DNA of 11,762 nt from CAUUFM01 sp041844335. GTDB lineage: Bacteria; Bacillota; Clostridia; Lachnospirales; Lachnospiraceae. A model generated the notes under the pieces. It had not been told where the DNA came from and searched no databases. It saw only the letters and a program-made list of their open reading frames with translations. The stretch lies in contig JBGZAX010000049.1 of assembly GCA_041844335.1 (NCBI GenBank), positions 1 through 11,762 of the forward strand, given 5' to 3'. The position numbers and the translations under genes are program-made. Below, piece by piece: positions 7,296 through 11,762 of this stretch (position 1 is its first letter; the number at the start of each line of letters is the position of its first letter).

Positions 7296-7553
7296 TTATA
7301 TCTCCTTATTTTCAGAGATATACTCATACATGTCAGAAGCCTCGTCCTTTCTTACTGTTTCACTTATTTTAAGTATTCTACAACTAACGGACTTTCCTCC
7401 AAAGCTGACAGTCAAAACATCTCCCACCTTTACCTGAGCTCCCGACTTGGCTACTCTGCCGTTTATCTGAACTCTGCCGGCGCCACAGGCATCGTCAGCT
7501 ACACTTCTTCTTTTTATAATTCTTGAAAGCTTTAAAAATTTATCTAATCTCAT
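7296..7553 (-). CDS. rqcP: RqcP-type S4-domain RNA-binding protein (YabO/Hsp15 family)
   Basis: An 85-residue protein made of little more than an S4 fold: MRLDKFLKLSRIIKRRSVAD at the N-terminus, the GRVQINGRVAK turn at 26-36 and GDVLTVSFG at 44-52. In B. subtilis RqcP (formerly YabO) works with RqcH on obstructed 50S subunits to add C-terminal alanine tails to stalled chains. Size, the S4 signature and position directly after hup support the same role here; the distinction from other small S4 proteins rests mainly on context. The start ATG 7553-7551 has AGGA five bases upstream. A hairpin lies between hup and this gene. Confidence 0.9.
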   Translation of the reverse strand: MRLDKFLKLSRIIKRRSVADDACGAGRVQINGRVAKSGAQVKVGDVLTVSFGGKSVSCRILKISETVRKDEASDMYEYISENKEI

Positions 7554-7569
7554 TTTTTCCTATACAATA

Positions 7570-7593
7570 AGTGGGAGCAAAAAAGCCCCCACT
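7570..7593 (-). terminator. Hairpin between hup and rqcP, possible attenuator or partial terminator
   Basis: In the minus-strand RNA, AGTGGGGGC and GCUCCCACU form a 9-bp stem (one G-U pair) around a loop of six U. The stem is GC-rich and stable, but it is followed by UAUUGUAUAGG rather than a U-run, so full termination is doubtful. It could reduce read-through from the highly expressed hup gene or protect the hup mRNA 3' end. Confidence 0.55.
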
Positions 7594-7613
7594 AAAGTTT
7601 CTATTAACAATTA

Positions 7614-7895
7614 TTATTTCTTCTTGTTCACAGCATCCTTTAATGCTTTTCCGCCTCTAAACTTTGGTGACTTTGATGCTGCTATCTTCATTGGTTTCTT
7701 TGTACGAGGGTTTCTGCCTGTTCTAGCCGCTCTCTTTGTTACTTCAAATGTTCCAAATCCCACCAGTTGAACTTTTTCTCCTTTTGCCAACTCCTCTGTA
7801 ACCACTTCAACAAAAGACTTAAGCGCTATCTCAGCATCTTTCTTGGTTAATTCCGACTTTTTAGCTATAGCAGCAATTAATTCAGTCTTGTTCAT
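7614..7895 (-). CDS. hup: HU-family nucleoid DNA-binding protein
   Basis: A 93-residue histone-like protein that binds and bends DNA as a dimer and compacts the nucleoid. It begins MNKTELIAAIAKKSELTKKD (the dimerising helices) and has the HU/IHF signature GFGTFEVTKRAARTGRNPRT (46-65), including the arm-tip proline (Pro63) that intercalates in DNA; the tail is Lys-rich. The frame is open ten codons further upstream, but the start at 7895-7893 is chosen because AAGGAGG lies 8 bases before it and the longer form would have to translate through that site. A near-consensus promoter lies about 95 bp upstream. It is the first gene of the hup-rqcP-sortase-divIC-tilS-hpt-ftsH cluster. Confidence 0.97.
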   Translation of the reverse strand: MNKTELIAAIAKKSELTKKDAEIALKSFVEVVTEELAKGEKVQLVGFGTFEVTKRAARTGRNPRTKKPMKIAASKSPKFRGGKALKDAVNKKK

Positions 7896-7988
7896 TAAAT
7901 TATCCTCCTTGTGTATATAAAGCACATACTAATGTTCATAAAGCAACTATGCCTGTAAAACTCATATTCTTGTGCTCCTATGCTTTAA

Positions 7989-8017
7989 GTTATAACGTAT
8001 TTATCACATTTTGTCAA
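7989..8017 (-). promoter_or_regulatory. Strong sigma-A-type promoter of the hup cluster
   Basis: On the minus strand TTGACA (8017-8012), a 17-bp spacer and TATAAC (7994-7989) form a near-consensus vegetative promoter. An A/T-rich stretch lies directly upstream of the -35 box (about 8018-8040) and resembles an UP element. The predicted start near 7982 gives a leader of about 87 bases before hup. Confidence 0.85.
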
Positions 8018-8109
8018 GTTTTTTATATTAAATTATATCTATCAAAGCGAATTTCGATATTCTAATTGCTTTAACTGTAGCCACAGGCTCATTTTTGACA
8101 GAAAAACCC
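8018..8109. other. Gap after the phosphohexomutase gene, no clear terminator
   Basis: Between the mutase stop codon and the hup promoter I see only weak structures on the minus strand. One combines CTGT/ACAG with AGCC/GGCT (8075-8101); the other has TATCGAA/TTTGATA arms with one G-U pair (8040-8046 and 8053-8059). Neither is followed by a T-run, so where the mutase transcript ends is unclear. Confidence 0.4.
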
Positions 8110-9834
8110 TTATTCTATGATCGCTCTGACCTCAGCCTTCAGGTAATTCATATTTTCATTCATTTCAACTTCATTTTTACCTCTTACACCCACATAAAGC
8201 TTTAACTTAGGCTCAGTTCCTGACGGTCTTGCACAAACCCATGAATTGTCCTCAAGCTGATAATAAATCACATCGGAGGTAGGCAGCCCCGTATCGGATC
8301 TTAAGTTATTCTCATAATCAATTAAAACATCGCTCTTATAATCCTTTATATTAAGCACCTTATATCTACCGATTTGCCTTATCTCTTTATCCCTTAAGCC
8401 TTTCATAATAGACTGTATTTTCTCTATTCCCGATGCCCCCTGCATAGTTAGAGAAATGGTATCTTCCAAATAATAACCGTATTTTTCATAAAGAGAAAGC
8501 ATTGCATCCCAAAGTGTCATGCCCCTCTCCTTATAATAGCAGGCAGCCTCACAAAGCGCCATACCGGCTACCACGGCATCCTTATCTCTTGCATAGGTTC
8601 CTATCAGACAGCCGTAACTTTCCTCAAATCCGAAAGCATAAGAGCCGTTACCCTTTTCTTCATATTCCGTCATCTTTTGACCTATATATTTAAATCCGGT
8701 TAAGACCTCAACCAGCTTTATATTATATTCCTTTGCAATGGCATTAGCCATATTACTGCTTACAATAGATTTGATAAGAGCCGATTTTTCACTCAAAAGT
8801 CCCATTTCTTTTTGACCCGCTATCTCATATTCCGCCAAAAGACAACCCGACATATTACCGGTTAATGTATGGAATTCACCGTTTTTATCCTTTACTCGAA
8901 TTCCCAGTCTGTCAGCATCGGGATCTGTTGCAAGCACGATATCCGCATCTATCTCCTCAGCCAATTTTAAGCCTAAATCAAATGCCTCATCAGCCTCAGG
9001 ATTCGGATAGCTTACCGTAGGGAAATGTCCGTCAGGCAATTCCTGTTCTTTAACCACGAAAACATTCGTAAATCCAAGCTCCTTAAGAACTCTTCTCACA
9101 GGAATATTTCCCGTTCCATGCAATGGAGAATAAACTATTTTTATGTTTGATGCCTGATTTTTAACAGCATCCATGTGCTTTATCTGTTTTTTCAGCTCCG
9201 CAATATAGGCATCATCCAAGCTGTCATCAATTATATTTAGCAATCCCTTTGCCTCAGCATGCGACTTATCCATAGTCAGCAGCGTAGAAAAATCATTTAT
9301 AGACTGAACCTCATTCATAATGCCCGAATCATGAGGCGGCGTAATCTGTGCACCGTCCCTCCAATATACCTTATATCCGTTATATTCAGGAGGATTGTGA
9401 CTTGCGGTAATATTTATTCCGGCTATACAATTCAAGTGTCTTATAGCGAATGAAAGCATAGGCGTAGGCTTCAATTCTTTAAAAATATAGGTCTTAATTC
9501 CGTTGGCACAAAGTGTCAAAGCCGCTTCAAATGCAAACTCCTTTGAGCCGTTTCTTGAATCAAATGCAATCGCCACTTTCTTATCGGCAGCACTCTGTTT
9601 TTTTATATAATTGGCAAGTCCCTGTGTACTTCTTCTGATGATATACTTATTTATGCGATTCGTACCAGCTCCCATTATACCTCTAAGACCCGCCGTTCCG
9701 AATTCCAAATCCTTATAAAATCGTTCCTTTATCTCATTTTCATCACCGCCAATTCCTCTTAATTCTGCCTTGCACTCTTCATCAAAACAGTCACTATCAA
9801 GCCAGTAATTATAAAGCTTCTTAAAATCTCTCAT
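8110..9834 (-). CDS. Alpha-D-phosphohexomutase (phosphoglucomutase/phosphomannomutase)
   Basis: A 574-residue cytosolic enzyme that interconverts hexose 1- and 6-phosphates through a phosphoserine, linking glycolysis with glycogen, cell-wall and nucleotide-sugar synthesis. All four family loops are present: TASHNP with catalytic Ser145 (143-148), metal-binding DPDADR (304-309), sugar-binding FEESYG (403-408) and phosphate-binding RPSGTE (536-541). Length and the FGTAGLRG entry (45-52) fit the PgcA/PGM2-like branch rather than the shorter ManB/GlmM branch, so phosphoglucomutase is the likelier main activity. The frame is open 14 codons upstream, but the start at 9834-9832 is preferred because AGGAGG lies 6 bases before it and the longer form would overlap the preceding gene. 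It follows that small gene by 13 bp and is probably co-transcribed with it. Confidence 0.94.
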   Translation of the reverse strand: MRDFKKLYNYWLDSDCFDEECKAELRGIGGDENEIKERFYKDLEFGTAGLRGIMGAGTNRINKYIIRRSTQGLANYIKKQSAADKKVAIAFDSRNGSKEFAFEAALTLCANGIKTYIFKELKPTPMLSFAIRHLNCIAGINITASHNPPEYNGYKVYWRDGAQITPPHDSGIMNEVQSINDFSTLLTMDKSHAEAKGLLNIIDDSLDDAYIAELKKQIKHMDAVKNQASNIKIVYSPLHGTGNIPVRRVLKELGFTNVFVVKEQELPDGHFPTVSYPNPEADEAFDLGLKLAEEIDADIVLATDPDADRLGIRVKDKNGEFHTLTGNMSGCLLAEYEIAGQKEMGLLSEKSALIKSIVSSNMANAIAKEYNIKLVEVLTGFKYIGQKMTEYEEKGNGSYAFGFEESYGCLIGTYARDKDAVVAGMALCEAACYYKERGMTLWDAMLSLYEKYGYYLEDTISLTMQGASGIEKIQSIMKGLRDKEIRQIGRYKVLNIKDYKSDVLIDYENNLRSDTGLPTSDVIYYQLEDNSWVCARPSGTEPKLKLYVGVRGKNEVEMNENMNYLKAEVRAIIE

Positions 9835-9847
9835 ATAAAGCCTCCTA

Positions 9848-10147
9848 TTATTTATGGTATTTAGATGTCTTTTCATCGATGGTTAAAATTTCTTCGTTCG
9901 GGTTGTATGACAACTTAATATAAGACATAAGCGACGGTGCCCCTGCTTTTATGGCGATAAGCCCGCTTTCCTTTATTATTTGCATCAGAGTATCATAATC
10001 TCCCTCAACCACAGTTTCAAACGGCCCGACAAAGGTCTTTAAATTATAGCTTTTTATATGGGCAATCACCTCATCAACTATCCTCACAACCTCCGCATCC
10101 GAAACCACATCAGGCAATACCTGTATGGCAATACTCGCATTTATCAT
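9848..10147 (-). CDS. Thiamine-binding-family protein (MTH1187/YkoF type, formerly DUF77)
   Basis: A 99-residue protein with a ferredoxin-like fold expected from the family. Recognition rests on MINASIAIQVLP at the N-terminus, the conserved VGPFETVVEGDYD stretch (40-52) with the preceding IKSYNLK, and ESGLIAIKAGAPSLMSYIKL in the C-terminal half. Members of PF01910 bind thiamine or related pyrimidines in some characterised cases, but many have no known function and are often linked to thiamine uptake. No thiamine gene or TPP riboswitch is seen here. The start ATG 10147-10145 is supported by AGGAG 6 bases upstream. It lies 13 bp before the phosphohexomutase gene and behind its own candidate promoter. 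Confidence 0.82.
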   Translation of the reverse strand: MINASIAIQVLPDVVSDAEVVRIVDEVIAHIKSYNLKTFVGPFETVVEGDYDTLMQIIKESGLIAIKAGAPSLMSYIKLSYNPNEEILTIDEKTSKYHK

Positions 10148-10188
10148 AAAATTCTCCTACACTCAAAATTAAAATATAAACATGTATT

Positions 10189-10217
10189 ATTATAGTTCAT
10201 TTTAATGATTTTTTCCA
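10189..10217 (-). promoter_or_regulatory. Candidate promoter of the thiamine-binding/phosphohexomutase pair
   Basis: On the minus strand a consensus -10 TATAAT (10194-10189) lies 17 bp after TGGAAA (10217-10212), which matches four of six -35 positions. Transcription would start near 10182, about 35 bases before the ATG. The -10 is strong, the -35 weak. Confidence 0.6.
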
Positions 10218-10260
10218 GTAGATTTTATTAATTTCCTATGTCCTCCACGCCTGTTAAATA

Positions 10261-10286
10261 TGTTTTAAAAGTTTTCTTTTAAAACA
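10261..10286. repeat. AT-only inverted repeat with 10-bp perfect arms
   Basis: TGTTTTAAAA (10261-10270) and TTTTAAAACA (10277-10286) are perfect inverted copies around a six-base loop. The octamer TTTTAAAA occurs a third time at 10288-10295. It lies between the tRNA terminator and the next promoter; it could be a protein-binding site or incidental AT-rich sequence. Confidence 0.6.
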
Positions 10287-10290
10287 ATTT

Positions 10291-10323
10291 TAAAAATAAA
10301 AAAGCACTCTCCAAGGAGTGCTT
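10291..10323 (-). terminator. Intrinsic terminator of the tRNA-Gln gene
   Basis: On the minus strand AAGCACTC and GAGTGCTT (10323-10316 and 10309-10302) form a perfect 8-bp stem with a six-base loop, followed at once by TTTTTATTTTT. It begins five bases after the tRNA 3' end, a textbook intrinsic terminator. Confidence 0.93.
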
Positions 10324-10327
10324 AAAA

Positions 10328-10399
10328 CTGGGCTACAAGGATTCGAACCTTGAAATGACGGAGTCAGAGTCCGTTGCCTTACCGTTTGGCGATAGCCCA
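10328..10399 (-). tRNA. tRNA-Gln, anticodon CUG
   Basis: The 72-base minus-strand sequence folds as a full cloverleaf. It has acceptor stem TGGGCTA/TAGCCCA, D stem GCC/GGC with AAACGGTAA loop, anticodon stem ACGGA/TCCGT around CTCTGAC, and T stem CAAGG/CCTTG around TTCGAAT. Anticodon CTG is at 10367-10365 and reads CAG codons. The U1-A72 pair and G73 discriminator suit bacterial tRNA-Gln. The CCA end is not encoded and must be added by nucleotidyltransferase. It stands alone with its own promoter and terminator. Confidence 0.96.
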
Positions 10400-10411
10400 A
10401 CAACAAGAAAT

Positions 10412-10440
10412 ATAATACACTAAAATTTTAAAAAAATCAA
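10412..10440 (-). promoter_or_regulatory. Promoter of tRNA-Gln
   Basis: On the minus strand TTGATT (10440-10435), a 17-bp spacer and TATTAT (10417-10412) form a good vegetative promoter. Transcription would start near 10405, only a few bases before the mature tRNA 5' end, so a very short 5' leader for RNase P is expected. Confidence 0.75.
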
Positions 10441-10505
10441 GAGTAAATTTCTTATTTTTTGCCAATAAATTTTTATAAAAATCGGGGGCTCTGTCAATAT
10501 CTGAG

Positions 10506-10540
10506 TTCTTATAGATCTTTTTCCAAACTTCTATAAAGAA
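10506..10540 (-). other. Bulged hairpin after ribH, possible weak 3' end of the riboflavin operon
   Basis: In the minus-strand RNA UUCUUUAUAGA and UCUAUAAGAA can pair as a 10-bp AU-rich stem with one bulged U and a loop of about 14 bases, 12 bases after the ribH stop codon. There is no U-run after it, so termination here is uncertain. Confidence 0.35.
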
Positions 10541-10552
10541 AATAAAACGAAT

Positions 10553-11017
10553 TTACTTAAAATTCCTTATCAAATTGATCATCTCAATAGCTCCCATAGC
10601 CACATCATAGCCTTTGTTCCCGGCTTTTGTGCCGGCTCTTTCTATTGCCTGCTCAATATTTTCCGTGGTCAGAACTCCGAACATCACCGGAATTCCACTA
10701 TCTAATGAAATATGAGCTATCCCCTTTGAAACCTCACTACATACATAGTCATAATGACTTGTACTGCCTCTAATCACCGCCCCGAGGCAAATTACAGCAT
10801 CATATTTTTTACTGTCAGCCATTTTTTTAGCTATAAGCGGAATTTCAAAAGCTCCGGGAACCCAAGCCACATCAATATTATCATCTGAAATTTCATGTCT
10901 TTTAAGTGCATCTGAAGCTCCCGATAAAAGCTTCGATGTGATAAACTCATTAAAACGAGCCGCCACAATTCCTATTTTTACATCACTTGCAGAAAAATTT
11001 CCCTCAAATACTCTCAT
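10553..11017 (-). CDS. ribH: 6,7-dimethyl-8-ribityllumazine synthase
   Basis: A 154-residue enzyme of riboflavin synthesis that condenses 5-amino-6-ribitylaminouracil with dihydroxybutanone phosphate to lumazine; the family forms pentamers or 60-subunit capsids. Visible signatures are AARFNEF with the stacking Phe22, VPGAFEIP (53-60), GAVIRGSTSHYDYV with the catalytic His88, FGVLTTEN (113-120) and ERAGTKAGNKG with Arg127, all as in active enzymes. Length is typical. The start ATG 11017-11015 has AAGGAGAAGG upstream. It follows ribBA by 27 bp as the last gene of the usual ribD-ribE-ribBA-ribH operon; an FMN riboswitch, if present, would lie outside the window. Confidence 0.97.
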   Translation of the reverse strand: MRVFEGNFSASDVKIGIVAARFNEFITSKLLSGASDALKRHEISDDNIDVAWVPGAFEIPLIAKKMADSKKYDAVICLGAVIRGSTSHYDYVCSEVSKGIAHISLDSGIPVMFGVLTTENIEQAIERAGTKAGNKGYDVAMGAIEMINLIRNFK

Positions 11018-11044
11018 TTACACCTTCTCCTTTATAATATATTT

Positions 11045-11762
11045 TTATTCAAGCCTTAAAATATGGCCCATTTTCTCCTTTTTTGTCTTTAAATAAAACT
11101 TATCATAGGCAGTCGGGGGCAATTCTATCGGCAATCTATTTTTTATTTCGATTCCGTAGTCCTCAAGCTGATAAACCTTATCGGGATTATTGGTTAATAA
11201 TCGCATAGTCCTTACTCCCAAATCCTTTAAGATCTGTGCACCGATAAAATACTCTCTTAAATCCCCTTTAAATCCCAACATTTCATTTGCTGCCAAAGTA
11301 TCGGCTCCTCTATCCTGCAGCTCATAGGCTCTAAGTTTGTTTACAAGCCCGATACCTCTGCCCTCTTGACGCATATATAGAACAATTCCTCTACCCTCTT
11401 TTTCAATCCTTCTCATAGCCTCTGCGAACTGTTCCCCACAATCACAACGAAGAGAGCCGAAAACATCGCCCGTTAAACATTCCGAATGTACTCTGCAAAG
11501 CAGATCATGTCCGTCTCCGATATCGCCCTTTATAAGTGCGATGTGGTGTTCTCCGTTTAATTTGTTTATATAGGTATGAGCTTTAAAAACTCCATATTTT
11601 GTGGGCATTTCCACGATGCTTGAGCATTCCGTCAGCTTTTCGAACTTCTTTCTGTACTCCTGAAGCATTTTTATAGAAGAAAATTTTAAATCCCACTTTT
11701 GTGCAAGCTCTATTAAATCTTTCTTCCGCATCATTGTGCCGTCGTCCTTCATGACCTCACAG
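11045..11762 (-). CDS. ribBA: Bifunctional RibBA, C-terminal part (DHBP synthase end plus GTP cyclohydrolase II); 5' end outside window
   Basis: The frame stays open to the window edge. The visible protein starts CEVMKDDGTMMRKKDL, which is the C-terminal tail of 3,4-dihydroxy-2-butanone 4-phosphate synthase (usual form CE.M.DGTMARLPDL). The apparent ATG at 11752 is therefore internal and the gene is a RibB-RibA fusion. Counting from that Met, the GTP cyclohydrolase II domain runs from about residue 47. Zinc ligands are in ECLTGDVFGSLRCDCG (Cys92, Cys103, Cys105). Next come YMRQEGRGIGL (126-136), RAYELQD (141-147), NEMLGF (156-161) and TNNPDK (187-192). It turns GTP into the pyrimidine precursor of riboflavin, while the fused domain makes the four-carbon unit. 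ribH follows 27 bp downstream. Confidence 0.95.
   Translation of the reverse strand, partial: CEVMKDDGTMMRKKDLIELAQKWDLKFSSIKMLQEYRKKFEKLTECSSIVEMPTKYGVFKAHTYINKLNGEHHIALIKGDIGDGHDLLCRVHSECLTGDVFGSLRCDCGEQFAEAMRRIEKEGRGIVLYMRQEGRGIGLVNKLRAYELQDRGADTLAANEMLGFKGDLREYFIGAQILKDLGVRTMRLLTNNPDKVYQLEDYGIEIKNRLPIELPPTAYDKFYLKTKKEKMGHILRLE

Noticed and set aside
7614..7925. Longer HU frame beginning ten codons upstream (103 residues)
   Set aside because: The extension includes the strong AAGGAGG ribosome site itself, and MNKTEL is the standard HU N-terminus, so 7895 is the start.
8110..9876. Longer phosphohexomutase frame of 588 residues
   Set aside because: It would overlap the preceding gene, while the ATG at 9834 has AGGAGG six bases upstream.
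10148..10260. TPP riboswitch upstream of the thiamine-binding-family gene
   Set aside because: The leader after the predicted start is about 35 bases, too short, and no THI-box-like CUGAGA motif is visible.
11045..11752. Stand-alone GTP cyclohydrolase II starting at 11752
   Set aside because: The frame continues upstream with CEV, and the sequence there is the end of a DHBP synthase domain, so this is the C-terminal part of a RibBA fusion.
1..11762. CRISPR array, toxin-antitoxin, phage or other defence system
   Set aside because: No spaced repeats, no such protein families and no unexplained multi-gene block; apart from the IS end all coding space is assigned to known core families.

Overview
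The window is about 11.8 kb of low-GC DNA with every recognisable gene on the minus strand. Gene content and order (hup, rqcP, divIC, tilS, hpt, ftsH; ribBA, ribH), strong AAGGAGG-type ribosome binding sites and the protein sequences point to a Gram-positive anaerobe of the Clostridia. A Lachnospiraceae-like host-associated organism is my best guess, but the species cannot be read from the window.

Reading in the direction of transcription (from position 11762 down to 1), there are five blocks. (1) The end of a riboflavin operon: the 3' part of ribBA, cut by the window edge, then ribH. (2) A tRNA-Gln(CUG) gene with its own promoter and a clear intrinsic terminator. (3) A two-gene unit with its own candidate promoter: a small thiamine-binding-family protein (MTH1187/YkoF type) and an alpha-phosphohexomutase (phosphoglucomutase/phosphomannomutase). 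(4) A long, tightly packed cluster that starts from a near-consensus promoter: hup, rqcP, a class B sortase, divIC, tilS, hpt, ftsH and a cytoplasmic GH13 alpha-glycosidase. Gaps inside it are 3 to 60 bp, with one 35-bp gene overlap. (5) The start of an IS3-family (IS150-like) insertion sequence, whose outer end lies 6 bp past the GH13 stop codon.

Block 4 matches the conserved Firmicutes neighbourhood that joins nucleoid, ribosome-rescue, septation, tRNA-modification and proteolysis genes. In spore-formers this neighbourhood also carries yabP and yabQ (between rqcP and divIC) and usually spoIIE (between divIC and tilS). Here yabP and yabQ are absent, a sortase gene occupies exactly that gap, and divIC overlaps tilS so no spoIIE fits. 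This suggests a lineage that has lost, or is losing, sporulation. The phosphohexomutase and the GH13 enzyme probably both serve cytoplasmic glucan and sugar-phosphate metabolism, though they lie in separate transcription units.

I found no CRISPR array, defence system, phage or other clearly undescribed multi-gene system. Most of the window is ordinary core genome. The points worth a second look are the sortase in the yabPQ slot, the GH13 gene trailing ftsH next to an IS, and several small regulatory structures.
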